DNA of 64,000 nt, taken from Ignavibacteria bacterium (GTDB lineage: Bacteria; Bacteroidota; Ignavibacteria; Kapaibacteriales; Kapaibacteriaceae). The position numbers were made by a program, and so were the translations under genes. The DNA lies in contig CP054181.1 in assembly GCA_015709655.1 (NCBI GenBank), forward strand, positions 79,327 through 143,326. The letters are read 5' to 3'. Positions 28,017 through 37,302 of the stretch are shown here, in pieces (position 1 is the first letter of the stretch; each line of letters opens with the position of its first letter). The notes below the pieces were generated by a model. The model was not told the origin of the DNA, did no database searches, and saw only the letters and a program-made list of their open reading frames with translations.

Positions 28017-30839
28017 ATGTCGATACCAGAGAACCCAAAAACACACATTGTAATCCGTGGTGCCAGAGTTAACAATTTACAGAATTTGGATATCAGTATC
28101 CCGCGAAATTCGCTGACGGTAATTTCCGGTTTGAGCGGATCCGGTAAATCATCACTTGCATTCGACACGTTATATGCCGAAGGGCAGCGCCGGTTTGTTG
28201 AAAGTCTGAGTGCCTATGCCAGGCAATTTTTGGATCGTATGAATAAACCCGATGTTGATTCGATTTCAGGTTTACCACCGGCAGTGGCGATAGAGCAACG
28301 TGTGTTTGCGCGTAATCCGCGCTCCACCGTAGGCACCACCACAGAGATCTATGATTATTTGAGGTTGCTGTACGGACGTATCGGTACCGTAGTTGATAAA
28401 GATACTGGTGAGATTATTCGGAAGGATACTCCCGAAAGTGTCTGTGCTTGTCTGGTTCAGGATCACCTGGGAAAGAAACTCTACATCCTGGTCCCGGTAA
28501 CCACCATCAGCCTGGGCTCAGCTAAGCAGAAAGAGCACCTTGTAGCCGGTGGATACACGAGAATTGTATTTGGCGAAACTGCCGAGATAGCAGATATTGA
28601 GGAATGGGACGAAGATCACAATTCAGAAGAGACTGTTTATCTGCTCATTGACCGCTTGATTCTGGGTAACGACAGCGATTCCATCTCCCGGGTAACGGAA
28701 TCAATGGAAACAGCATTCCGTTTGGGGAATGGCAAATGCATGGTAAGGGTTCTTACTGCTGACGGTGATCATACACAAATTGTGGATCATTTTTACTCGA
28801 CCCGTTTTGAAAATGCGAAGACAGGCACTGTGTATGTTGAACCGGAACCGAGACTGTTTTCATTCAATAATCCGTATGGAGCGTGTCCGGTATGTCAGGG
28901 GTTCGGACGTAGTGTTGGAATCGACGAGAACCTTGTGTTTCCAGACAAACAGCTCACCATTCGGCGTGGTGCAATTCTGCCGTTCAGAGGTGATGCATTT
29001 GGTGTTCACTTGCGAACTCTTCTCTCGGTTGCTGCACGGGAAGGCATACCGGTAAACGTACCGGTGAATGAACTTACTCCTGAGCAATACAGTAAGGTCA
29101 TGGACGGTGCAGGTTCCTATATCGGTGTTCTCGGCTTTTTTAAAATGCTCGAAGAAAAGTCGTACAAAACCCATTACAGAGTCATGTTGAGTCGTTTTCG
29201 CGGCTACACAAAATGCAGGGCTTGTGGCGGATCACGGCTGCGGACGGCAGCCAGGCAGGTTTTTATTGGCGGGCTAAGCATCCCTGATGTTGTGAAGCTC
29301 ACTCTAGAGGAGGCACGTAAGCATTTCGATGGTTTAGCCATCACACCGTACCAGAGAGAAATTGTTGGTCTTGTTCTGGAAGAGCTCCAGCGTCGGCTTA
29401 AACTACTTTGTGATATTGGACTTGAATATCTAACACTTGACAGGCTAACACATACTCTTTCGGGAGGCGAAAGCCAGCGAATCAATTTGGCAACATCGCT
29501 TGGGTCTTCGCTTGTTGGTACACTGTATGTTCTTGATGAACCAAGTATCGGCTTGCATCAGCGCGATACAGCTAAACTCGTTTCGATATTAAATCGGATG
29601 CGAGATCTTGGCAATACGGTCGTAGTCGTAGAGCATGATCCTGACATCATTCGCTCTGCAGACCATATCATTGATATCGGACCAGGCGCAGGCGAACATG
29701 GAGGCAAGGTTGTTTTTCAGGGCAGCTACGCGCAGCTATTGAACTCTGACACGTTAACGTCCGACTACCTCACGGGCAAGAAAACAACACGTGCAAAACG
29801 ATCGGTCCGAAAAGGGAGCGGTAAAAAAATTATCGTACGCCAGCCGAGGCATAACAACCTGAAAGCTGATCTGATTGAGTTGCCCCTCGGTAAATTGACT
29901 GTTGTTACCGGCGTAAGCGGCTCGGGGAAGAGCTCGCTGGTAAATAACGTAATTTACAATGGAATCTGTCGTGTTTTTGGTGGAACAACAGGGGAGGTTG
30001 GTAAGGTATCTGGTATTGAAGGTCTGGCTGAAATTGCAGGCATCGAAATGGTTGACCAGAGTCCGATCGGCAGAAGCTCTCGCAGCACACCCGCAACATA
30101 TACAAAGGTATTCGATCATATCAGGGAAACATTTGCAGCTACTCAGATTTCGCGGCAATTAGGCTGGCGAGCGGGGCACTTTTCGTTTAACGTAGCCGGT
30201 GGACGATGCGAGGTGTGTCAGGGTGAGGGGAGAGTGACGATCGAGATGCAGTTTTTACCCGACATTGAGCTGCCGTGCGAAGCTTGTAATGGTACGCGGT
30301 ATAAGAAAGAAGTCCTCCAGGTTCTTTACAGGGGAAAATCAATCATCGATGTTCTAAACATGACGGTGAACGAAGCACTTCAACATTTTTCAGACGTCCC
30401 CAAGGTAGTTCATCGCCTTACCATTCTTCGTGATGTCGGGCTTGGCTATATCAAACTGGGACAGCCGGCTACACATCTCTCCGGTGGAGAGGCACAACGG
30501 TTAAAACTGGCTTCGTTTCTTGATGTATCGCACAGCGGACATACCTTATTTGTTTTTGATGAACCCACCACGGGCTTGCATCTTCACGATATCTCGTTTT
30601 TGCTTTCGGCATTTGATGCCCTGGTAGATTCAGGAAATACCGTCGTTATTGTTGAACATAACCTACATGTGATTGCCGCTGCAGACCATATTATTGATCT
30701 TGGTCCGGAAGGCGGGGTTCACGGCGGCAGAGTAGTTGCAACCGGGACTCCAAAACAAGTTGCTAAGGTTACGGGCTCATATACTGGACAGGCTTTACGT
30801 GCGTACTATTCTGCTTCCACAGTCCAGAGCGCGGTATGA
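28017..30839 (+). CDS. uvrA: Excinuclease ABC subunit A
   Basis: With the start at ATG 28017 (TTG at 28008 is an upstream alternative) the protein is 940 residues, the normal UvrA length. The two ABC modules have Walker A motifs GLSGSGKSSLAFDTL and GVSGSGKSSLVNNV and signatures TLSGGESQRINLA and HLSGGEAQRLKLA. Zinc modules show CPVCQGFG, CRACGGSR and CEVCQGEG/CEACNGTR. UvrA scans DNA for lesions and loads UvrB in nucleotide-excision repair; Mfd, which recruits it to stalled polymerase, is also in the window. The 3' end overlaps the next gene by four bases. Confidence 0.98.
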   Translation: MSIPENPKTHIVIRGARVNNLQNLDISIPRNSLTVISGLSGSGKSSLAFDTLYAEGQRRFVESLSAYARQFLDRMNKPDVDSISGLPPAVAIEQRVFARNPRSTVGTTTEIYDYLRLLYGRIGTVVDKDTGEIIRKDTPESVCACLVQDHLGKKLYILVPVTTISLGSAKQKEHLVAGGYTRIVFGETAEIADIEEWDEDHNSEETVYLLIDRLILGNDSDSISRVTESMETAFRLGNGKCMVRVLTADGDHTQIVDHFYSTRFENAKTGTVYVEPEPRLFSFNNPYGACPVCQGFGRSVGIDENLVFPDKQLTIRRGAILPFRGDAFGVHLRTLLSVAAREGIPVNVPVNELTPEQYSKVMDGAGSYIGVLGFFKMLEEKSYKTHYRVMLSRFRGYTKCRACGGSRLRTAARQVFIGGLSIPDVVKLTLEEARKHFDGLAITPYQREIVGLVLEELQRRLKLLCDIGLEYLTLDRLTHTLSGGESQRINLATSLGSSLVGTLYVLDEPSIGLHQRDTAKLVSILNRMRDLGNTVVVVEHDPDIIRSADHIIDIGPGAGEHGGKVVFQGSYAQLLNSDTLTSDYLTGKKTTRAKRSVRKGSGKKIIVRQPRHNNLKADLIELPLGKLTVVTGVSGSGKSSLVNNVIYNGICRVFGGTTGEVGKVSGIEGLAEIAGIEMVDQSPIGRSSRSTPATYTKVFDHIRETFAATQISRQLGWRAGHFSFNVAGGRCEVCQGEGRVTIEMQFLPDIELPCEACNGTRYKKEVLQVLYRGKSIIDVLNMTVNEALQHFSDVPKVVHRLTILRDVGLGYIKLGQPATHLSGGEAQRLKLASFLDVSHSGHTLFVFDEPTTGLHLHDISFLLSAFDALVDSGNTVVIVEHNLHVIAAADHIIDLGPEGGVHGGRVVATGTPKQVAKVTGSYTGQALRAYYSASTVQSAV

Positions 30840-31834
30840 GGCGCTTCATCCATGCAATCATAGCCGTTATCGTTGTTGTAGCAGCCTCAGTCTATGTTTT
30901 TCGCTCAGTAAATATCCACCAGCTCATTGAACTTGTAGTACAAAGCAACGGTTATCTTTTGGCAGCCACCATTCCGGTAACCCTGTATTCACACCTTGTA
31001 CGCGCACTCCGGTGGCGCAGACTTCTGAGCCACAACCCCAAGAGTATTCCGTTACATGATGCCTTTGGAGCCGTCATGATTGGTTATGCAGCCAACACCG
31101 TGATCCCGCGAAGCGGTGAACTTGCACGCCCGCTCTACCTTTCAAAACACACAGGCATTCCCGCCACCGCCTCGGTAAGCAGCGTTGCCCTGGAGCGGAT
31201 ACTTGACGTAGTATTTCTGCTCCTTGGAGTGACTATTGCGTCGGTATGGTTTTTCCCGTCGCTTCACGGGGCTCTTTCGCAGTTCAGCCTGGTCTCATTT
31301 ACGGGTACAGTAGTAATCCCGGCAGCAATTGTGCTGATTCTCATTACTTCTGTAGCATTCACGAGCACCGTTCCATCCTGTATTCTTAAAATATCGTACA
31401 GAATTCATAAACGCTTTGCCGTACAAGTACGCCGATGGTTACAGGGAATTGCCGATGGCGTTAGTGTCTTGAACAGACAACGCGCATGGCCGGCTGTATT
31501 ACTTGAATCACTGTGGATGTGGCTGATTTATCCTATTCCGCTGCTTCTTGTTCTCTGGTCACTTAATTTACCGGTACCGTCCGTAGGCTATCCCGATGCT
31601 TTCATCATTCTGGTTATCATCACGATTGGGATTACAGTTGCGCCTACCCCCGGTGCTATTGGTGTGTACCATGGTTTTGCGCAGTCAGCCTTGGTTACCC
31701 TCTATGGCGTTACCCCGGCTCACGGGTTAAGTTTTGCAGTTATTGCCTGGATGATGAATTACGGCGTTTCATTAATTGTTGGTGGAATTTGGTTCCTTTC
31801 AGATAAATTGTGGCTTAAATCTAAACCACTGTAA
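30836..31834 (+). CDS. Flippase-like membrane protein (LPG_synthase_TM/YbhN family)
   Basis: A 332-residue protein with about eight membrane segments and the family motif GYAANTVIPRSGELARPLYLSKHTGIP (residues 79-105), followed by TPGAIGVYHGFAQSALVTLYGV, the two conserved blocks of the lysylphosphatidylglycerol synthase transmembrane/YbhN family. The enzymatic synthase domain is absent. Relatives are proposed lipid or glycan flippases. It overlaps uvrA by ATGA, an unusual pairing that probably reflects compact genome packing. Confidence 0.82.
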   Translation: MRRFIHAIIAVIVVVAASVYVFRSVNIHQLIELVVQSNGYLLAATIPVTLYSHLVRALRWRRLLSHNPKSIPLHDAFGAVMIGYAANTVIPRSGELARPLYLSKHTGIPATASVSSVALERILDVVFLLLGVTIASVWFFPSLHGALSQFSLVSFTGTVVIPAAIVLILITSVAFTSTVPSCILKISYRIHKRFAVQVRRWLQGIADGVSVLNRQRAWPAVLLESLWMWLIYPIPLLLVLWSLNLPVPSVGYPDAFIILVIITIGITVAPTPGAIGVYHGFAQSALVTLYGVTPAHGLSFAVIAWMMNYGVSLIVGGIWFLSDKLWLKSKPL

Positions 31835-31870
31835 ACTCTACGTGGTATTGTTCACAAATTGCTGTTGCTC

Positions 31871-32881
31871 ATGTCAGTTACAACCGACGTAATAGTTATC
31901 GGAGCCGGCCCATGTGGTCTGTTTGCTGTATTCGAAGCAGGATTGCTTAAGTGGCAGTGCCATGTGTTTGATTATTTACCGGTTCCGGGCGGACAGTGCG
32001 CAGAGATCTATCCCAAGAAACCCATCTATGACATACCCGGACACCCTGAAATTTTAGCAGGCGACCTGATTGATAAACTTTTACAGCAATGCGTGCCCTT
32101 TAAACCAACATTTACACTGGGCGAACGCGTTGATGAACTTGAAAAACTTGAGTCAGGTTTATTCAGGGTTCGAACTTCGCTGGGTACCGAAGCAATAGGG
32201 AAGACTGTTATTCTGGCAGGGGGCTTGGGTTGCTTTGAACCCCGAAAACCTCAACTGGACCGGCTTGCTTTTTTTGAAGGACAAGGGGTTGAATACATTA
32301 TTAAAGATCCGGATATTTACGCGGGCAAACATGTACTGATTGCAGGCGGGGGAGATTCGGCTGTTGATTGGGCGCATGCCTTAGCAAACTCTTCCGCATC
32401 CGTTACTCTTGTCCATCGTAGTCAGTCATTCCGCGCTGCTCCCGACAGTGTTGAGAAAGTCCTCGCCCTGGCTGAAGCCGGTAAATTGTCAATTATTACT
32501 AATGCGAATATTACATCACTCATTGGAGCAGACAGACTTTCGGGAGTAATGGTAACCGATAATAATGGTACATCAACACAGTACAATGTTGACCATTTCA
32601 TCCCGCTATTTGGCTTGAGCCCGAAGCTCGGGCCCATAGCCGAATGGGGACTTGCAATTGATAAAAATGCTGTCAGTGTGGATCCAACAACGTTCCAGAC
32701 ATCCGTCGAGGGCATTTATGCCATCGGAGATATTGCGGAATATCAGAATAAAATCAGACTGATACTATGCGGATTTCATGAAGCAACGATGGCTCTGAAT
32801 GTTGAGTACCAGCGTCAGCATCCCGACAAGAAACATATCGTAAAGCACACCTCTGTTACCGGTATAACCGGTCTTGCTTAA
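31871..32881 (+). CDS. Ferredoxin/flavodoxin-NADP+ reductase (thioredoxin reductase-like type)
   Basis: Starting at ATG 31871 the protein has 336 residues; a TTG at 31859 is possible. It has the FAD-binding VIVIGAGPCGLFAVFEAG, the GGQCAEIYPKKPIYDIPG motif and the NADPH-binding VLIAGGGDSAVDWA, and ends with the FAD segment IYAIGDIAEY. The redox CxxC of thioredoxin reductases is absent, which places it in the thioredoxin-reductase-like FNR type known from Chlorobium and Bacillus. It exchanges electrons between NADPH and ferredoxin, a possible source of low-potential electrons for IspH. Confidence 0.93.
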   Translation: MSVTTDVIVIGAGPCGLFAVFEAGLLKWQCHVFDYLPVPGGQCAEIYPKKPIYDIPGHPEILAGDLIDKLLQQCVPFKPTFTLGERVDELEKLESGLFRVRTSLGTEAIGKTVILAGGLGCFEPRKPQLDRLAFFEGQGVEYIIKDPDIYAGKHVLIAGGGDSAVDWAHALANSSASVTLVHRSQSFRAAPDSVEKVLALAEAGKLSIITNANITSLIGADRLSGVMVTDNNGTSTQYNVDHFIPLFGLSPKLGPIAEWGLAIDKNAVSVDPTTFQTSVEGIYAIGDIAEYQNKIRLILCGFHEATMALNVEYQRQHPDKKHIVKHTSVTGITGLA

Positions 32882-32902
32882 ACTGCCTTATGCAAAAAGT
32901 AC

Positions 32903-33484
32903 TTAGTGTCGGTGCGATGGTATGGTCACTTCAGTTTCGGTCTTCTTAGCAATGCGCTGTATGGCAGCATACACTGTCAGCAGGATTGCCGTAGAAATCC
33001 AAGTACTTACTACACCGTTCAGCAGAAAATTCCCGCCATTGGGATAAAACTGAAGTCCCGCTGCCAGCGCCATTCCCAACCCATCAACCGTCGATGGGTA
33101 CAGTGTGCTGTCCATCCAGACTGCCGTATTTGTTATCAGATAAAACGCTAAAGCAGATACCGTTCCACCAAGGAACGTGGTTTTAACAACAGACGCGTTG
33201 GTAAACAAGCGCCCATAAGCCGCCACCAACACAATAGAACCGTACACAACAAACTGCGTTGAATGAAACAAGTATTCAGTACCAAACATAGCACCCAGGA
33301 CAAGATCACTGATCACCATGGCCGCAATCGGTATTAGCATTGACCAGAATCGATTTGATATTGCCACGCCCGCAAATAAAGCCATACCAAGTATTGGCGT
33401 AAAGTTGGGCCAATGTGGTATTAACCGACCAAATGCGGCAATCAGAATAAGTGTCGCGACTGAGTAAAATAACTTCATATTCAT
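32903..33484 (-). CDS. Membrane protein of DUF6580/ECF S-component-like type
   Basis: A 193-residue protein with five or six hydrophobic segments and the motif FGRLIPHWPNFTPILGMALFAGVAI near the N-terminus, typical of the DUF6580 family. The second methionine (33478) is an equally good start. The overall form resembles substrate-binding S components of ECF vitamin transporters, but no ECF A/T genes are nearby and no riboswitch is visible upstream. Function unknown. Confidence 0.72.
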   Translation of the reverse strand: MNMKLFYSVATLILIAAFGRLIPHWPNFTPILGMALFAGVAISNRFWSMLIPIAAMVISDLVLGAMFGTEYLFHSTQFVVYGSIVLVAAYGRLFTNASVVKTTFLGGTVSALAFYLITNTAVWMDSTLYPSTVDGLGMALAAGLQFYPNGGNFLLNGVVSTWISTAILLTVYAAIQRIAKKTETEVTIPSHRH

Positions 33485-33614
33485 GATCTCACCTGTATGT
33501 TAAATCGTTATGGAAATCACAGCACCATTCTGCAATTTCCGTAATTAAAGGATAGGGTAACACAGTGAAAAAACCCACAGTAGCTTTCAATCCGCTTACT
33601 TTACATAATGCTGA

Positions 33615-34868
33615 TTATATTTCAACAGATGCTGCCGCCAAGGCTTCGGTAACCTTTAGAGCTGCTTCCTGTAATGTGTCGGCCACAAGGAAGTTCAGGC
33701 CGGAGTTCTTAAGAATGAGTCGGGCTTCTGCAGCATTCGTACCATCAAGGCGAACAATTACTGGAACAGTAACCTTAACAATCTCAAGGGCCTGCAAAAT
33801 TCCGTTGGCAACGCGGTCGCAACGAACGATGCCTCCAAATATGTTTATGAGAACGGCTTCAACATTGGGGTCGCTCATCATAATCTGAAATGCATTTGCA
33901 ATTCGTTCTACATTTGCTCCGCCACCAACATCAAGGAAGTTCGCCGGCGAGCCTCCGGCAATCTGGATGATGTCCATCGTTGCCATTGCAAGTCCGGCTC
34001 CGTTTACCATACACCCAACATTACCATCAAGTTTGATGTAGTTCAGGTTATACTTTCCGGCTTCGACTTCAAGCGGATCCTCTTCGTCTGAATCGCGCAT
34101 TGCTGCAATTTCAGGGTGACGGTCAAGAGCATTATCATCAACGTTCACTTTTGCATCCAGTGCAACAAACTCTTCAGAGGTAGTTAACACCAAGGGGTTA
34201 ACCTCGAGTAAGCTACAATCCATCTTCTCGTAGGCACTGTACAGCTTTTTTATAAACTGAGCAAAACTTTTGGCCGGCTTGCCTGCCAAGCCCAGCCCAA
34301 ACGATAGCCGGCGTATCTGGAAATCACTTAAGCCAAGGAGCGGATCTATGTATTCTTTCAATATCTTATCGGGTGTTTCCTCCGCGACTTTTTCAATTTC
34401 GACACCCCCTTCGGTTGACATCATGATCACATTCTTACTGGTTTGGCGGTCAAGAAGAATTGAGCAATAGTATTCTTTTTGGATGCTGCAACCTTCTTCG
34501 ATAAGGACCCTACGGACAATTTTGCCTTCTGCACCGGTCTGAATTGTAACCAGTTTATTACTCAGTAAGCCCTGTGCAACCTGATAAGCTCGGTCACTCA
34601 AATTGCCTTCGGTAATGACGGTAACCCCACGCAAGGGTTTACCAAGAACCTGAATTGGTTCGCCGGTTTCGGGATTGTGCACTGTCCCCTTTCCGCGCCC
34701 GCCTGCATGAATCTGTGCTTTAACAACAATTGCCTTAGCCCCTTTCAGAACAAAATCGGCATACGCAACAGCACCGGCATCGGCAGCAGAAAACACTGCC
34801 CTCCCTTTTAGCACCGGTACTCCAAATGAGTGAAGAAGTTCTTTAGCTTGGTATTCGTGTATATTCAT
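33615..34868 (-). CDS. sucC: Succinyl-CoA ligase (ADP-forming) beta subunit
   Basis: A 417-residue protein beginning MNIHEYQAKELLHSFGVPV, with the ATP-grasp segment VVKAQIHAGGRGKGTVHN, the LLEVNPLVLT metal site and the C-terminal CoA-ligase domain FLDVGGGANVERIANAF and INIFGGIVRCDRVANG. It is somewhat longer than the 388-residue enterobacterial enzyme, with extra residues around 255-275 (SDEEDPLEVEAGKYN). It works with SucD (not in the window) in converting succinyl-CoA to succinate with ATP formation. An AGG box lies just before the start. Confidence 0.96.
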   Translation of the reverse strand: MNIHEYQAKELLHSFGVPVLKGRAVFSAADAGAVAYADFVLKGAKAIVVKAQIHAGGRGKGTVHNPETGEPIQVLGKPLRGVTVITEGNLSDRAYQVAQGLLSNKLVTIQTGAEGKIVRRVLIEEGCSIQKEYYCSILLDRQTSKNVIMMSTEGGVEIEKVAEETPDKILKEYIDPLLGLSDFQIRRLSFGLGLAGKPAKSFAQFIKKLYSAYEKMDCSLLEVNPLVLTTSEEFVALDAKVNVDDNALDRHPEIAAMRDSDEEDPLEVEAGKYNLNYIKLDGNVGCMVNGAGLAMATMDIIQIAGGSPANFLDVGGGANVERIANAFQIMMSDPNVEAVLINIFGGIVRCDRVANGILQALEIVKVTVPVIVRLDGTNAAEARLILKNSGLNFLVADTLQEAALKVTEALAAASVEI

Positions 34869-34971
34869 TACATCCTCAGGTGTTAAAGCTAGCGTAAATT
34901 GCGGTGCAAAAATACGAACCGTCGGTCAAGGATAAGTCTGTCATCCTAAGAAACCTAATTTTAATCTTCGC

Positions 34972-35901
34972 ATGCGTATTGCTCGTTGGTATGTGCTTGC
35001 CCTTGTGTTGGCGATAATCTGGCTGTCGGCAAAGCCGCTGTTTAAAAGTCGTGAGCTGGGAAGTAAGGAACGTCCTATCAATCTTATGCTCACACCATCA
35101 ACGGATGCTCAAGCCATCATCAGGAATGGTGAGGAGCTTGGAGCCTACTTGTACAAGAAGACCGGGCTCCATGTTCGGGTATCCGTCCCAAACTACTACA
35201 TCACCGTGGTTGAAGCCTTTGGAACAAGCAGAGCCGACATAGCCATTATGAATACGTTTTCGTATCTGCTGGCAAACTCGAAATACAATGCACAACCTGT
35301 CCTGAAAGTAAAACGCAGGCATGGTGAATTGAGCTATAGAGGAGAATTTATCGTGCGAGCCGACAGAGGGATCACGTCGCTTTCGCAACTTGAAGGTAAA
35401 ACCATTGCGTTTGTTGACCCATCGAGTACTAGTGGCTATATCTACCCATCCGAAATGTTAAAACGGCAAAACATTAAACCGAAGGAAGAAATGTTTGCAA
35501 ACGGTCACAGTCAAGTGGTAATGAAGGTTTACCAGGGCGAGGTAGATGCAGGAGCTGTGTTTTATTCGCCACCTGATACGGTCACGGGTGAGCTTTTGGA
35601 TGCACGGTGCAAGGTTGCCACGCAATTCCCAGACGTCTATGAACGGGTTAAAATCATTGCTCTTACGGATCCCATTCCTAACGATCCCGTGGTTGTACGC
35701 AACGGATTACCACATGAGATCGTAGAAAAACTTGTGTCAGCATTAATGGAGTTTCAGACAACGGACCAGGGTAAGGCTGCCTTGATGGCAATTGCGAGCG
35801 TAGAAGGGTTTGTGCGCACAAATAACAGCGATTACAACGAAGTACGTAACCTTGTAGCCCGGTACGGAATTAACCTGGAGGCTCAACTAAAAAACAAATA
35901 G
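34972..35901 (+). CDS. phnD: Phosphonate/phosphite-type ABC transporter substrate-binding protein
   Basis: A 309-residue protein with an N-terminal hydrophobic helix (residues 6-20, uncleaved or a poor signal; no lipobox) and the PhnD fold motifs PINLMLTPSTDAQ, AEL/AIMNTFSYLLANSKYNAQPV, LEGKTIAFVDPSSTSGYIYPSEML and AGAVFYSPPD. It captures the oxyanion in the periplasm and delivers it to PhnE/PhnC, encoded 29 kb upstream. It stands alone on the plus strand between sucC and the DUF948 gene. Confidence 0.88.
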   Translation: MRIARWYVLALVLAIIWLSAKPLFKSRELGSKERPINLMLTPSTDAQAIIRNGEELGAYLYKKTGLHVRVSVPNYYITVVEAFGTSRADIAIMNTFSYLLANSKYNAQPVLKVKRRHGELSYRGEFIVRADRGITSLSQLEGKTIAFVDPSSTSGYIYPSEMLKRQNIKPKEEMFANGHSQVVMKVYQGEVDAGAVFYSPPDTVTGELLDARCKVATQFPDVYERVKIIALTDPIPNDPVVVRNGLPHEIVEKLVSALMEFQTTDQGKAALMAIASVEGFVRTNNSDYNEVRNLVARYGINLEAQLKNK

Positions 35902-35906
35902 TCCTG

Positions 35907-36320
35907 CTATCGCGCAAAAATGTTTTTTAACATCCCGCTGATTCCGCTGATGGTTCCGGACAGAAAACCTGCCAAATCAGCAAGCGGACCCTGTACCTTC
36001 TCGAGTAGATCCTGCTGAACAGTTCTGATATCATTGGCCATTTGTTCAAAGGCTTCAGTACCTTTTGAAATGTGCAACAGGTTGTCATCGATTTTCTCGA
36101 GCGTTTTTTCCGACTTCTGAATGAACACTGTTGTTTCGGACAGAAGCCGAACAGAATGATCCTTCATTTCCGTGATATCTCTGCCCGCCTTCTGAACTAC
36201 TTCGGTAATCTGCTCTACGCTGCCACTGAAACGCCTGACAGCAATGGTCAGAACCACAAATAAAAATGCTGCAGCACCGAGTGCTATGCAGGCAAACACG
36301 ATAAGGACAACGTCATGCAT
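35907..36320 (-). CDS. DUF948 membrane-anchored coiled-coil protein
   Basis: Starting at ATG 36320 (an in-frame ATG at 36344 would overlap ytxH further) the protein has 137 residues. An N-terminal membrane helix (MHDVVLIVFACIALGAAAFLFVVLTIAV) precedes a long amphipathic coiled coil and a C-terminal GxxxGxxSGMLKNIF. This is the DUF948 form often encoded beside YtxH proteins. Function unknown; envelope-associated general-stress roles are suggested for such pairs. It overlaps the ytxH gene by 8 bases. Confidence 0.78.
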   Translation of the reverse strand: MHDVVLIVFACIALGAAAFLFVVLTIAVRRFSGSVEQITEVVQKAGRDITEMKDHSVRLLSETTVFIQKSEKTLEKIDDNLLHISKGTEAFEQMANDIRTVQQDLLEKVQGPLADLAGFLSGTISGISGMLKNIFAR

Positions 36321-36672
36321 TCGATTCAGACCCAAATGACTCACTACGATCTTTTACTGCCTGGGCACGCTGACGTGCTTCCTGTAAAACAGTGTCGGCG
36401 CTGCTAAGAATTGATTCAGCTTGCTGACGCGCACTGCTGACGATTTTCTGAGCACGTATTCGTCCCTCATTCAGCATCTGTTCACCTTGCGTTTCACCTT
36501 TTTTAATAAGGGTGCCAGCCTTATCCAGGAGGTCCTCTCCAGTTTCAGCAATATCACGGCGCAAATCTCTGCCGCTCTTCGGTGCAAATAACAGTGCAAG
36601 CAAGGCCCCTACTGCACCCCCGACAAGAACACCAGCCAGGAAGGAACCAGTTGCTGAGTTTTTATTATCCAT
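36313..36672 (-). CDS. YtxH-domain protein
   Basis: A 119-residue protein with the YtxH motif GSFLAGVLVGGAVGALLALLFAPKSGRDLRRDI, a glycine-rich membrane helix ending in APKSG. A charged coiled-coil tail follows, with repeated Ala-Gln-Ala segments (ARQQAESILSSADTVLQEARQRAQ). It is followed at once by the DUF948 gene and lies 61 bases downstream of kdsC. Thought to be a small general-stress membrane protein; mechanism unknown. Confidence 0.85.
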   Translation of the reverse strand: MDNKNSATGSFLAGVLVGGAVGALLALLFAPKSGRDLRRDIAETGEDLLDKAGTLIKKGETQGEQMLNEGRIRAQKIVSSARQQAESILSSADTVLQEARQRAQAVKDRSESFGSESNA

Positions 36673-36733
36673 TGTTATATTTCTCCCAGTTTCTTTGTTA
36701 AAGAGTCGTTATTGCTTTTGTTATGACGTAGCA

Positions 36734-37249
36734 TCACCAGTTTTCGGGTAATGTTACCGGAAGCCCCTTTTCAGACAATATCAGCTCAATGAACTCACGT
36801 ACGGCACCATCGCCTCCGTTTGCAGTGCATTTGACCATACTTACTGTACGCACCGCAGCAACGGAATCGGCTGGGCAGGCTGTAAGTCCGCACACCCGCA
36901 TGACCGGAATATCATTTACGTCATCACCAATATACGCAACCTGCTCAAGCGTTAAATCCAGGCTGCGCAAAAGGTCTTGGAGGTCAGCGGTTTTATTATG
37001 GGAATGCAGTATGACATTTTCGATGTGGAGTTTCTCTGCCCTGCGTCGGGCTATCGCCGAATCTTCGCTGGTTATTATTGCCGTCTGCAGGCCTGCCCTG
37101 TGCCAGAGTGTAATGCCCATGCCATCTCGTGTGGAAAATCGCTTTAACGCAACTCCATCCGAACTGAAGTACATTGCACCATCTGTCAATGTCCCGTCAA
37201 CATCCATCGCCAGCAGTTTAACTGCCTTTGCTCTTTCATGAATTTCCAT
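36734..37249 (-). CDS. kdsC: KdsC-type HAD phosphatase (KDO 8-phosphate phosphatase)
   Basis: Starting at ATG 37249, seven bases after an AAGGGG ribosome-binding site, the protein has 171 residues, the usual KdsC length; upstream ATGs at 37255 and 37324 are less likely. It has the HAD motif I LAMDVDGTLTDGAMYF, motif II ITSEDS, and VAYIGDDVNDIPVM (motif III/IV). KdsC removes phosphate from KDO 8-P in lipopolysaccharide inner-core synthesis, consistent with lptD in this genome. It is divergent from prmA over 53 bases. The codons near the C-terminus contain an ARGGGGCTT word (36761-36769). Confidence 0.9.
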   Translation of the reverse strand: MEIHERAKAVKLLAMDVDGTLTDGAMYFSSDGVALKRFSTRDGMGITLWHRAGLQTAIITSEDSAIARRRAEKLHIENVILHSHNKTADLQDLLRSLDLTLEQVAYIGDDVNDIPVMRVCGLTACPADSVAAVRTVSMVKCTANGGDGAVREFIELILSEKGLPVTLPENW

Positions 37250-37302
37250 TGTCATTCCCCTTTCGATTAAGACCTTTGTAGAAAGAACGAAACTACACGA
37301 CA

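Noticed and set aside
28016..28022. TATAAT-like sequence just before the uvrA start as a -10 element
   Set aside because: It overlaps the start codon itself and no -35 element lies at suitable spacing.
33485..33614. Riboswitch upstream of the DUF6580/S-component-like gene
   Set aside because: No conserved cobalamin, thiamine or folate riboswitch core can be recognised in the 130 bases.
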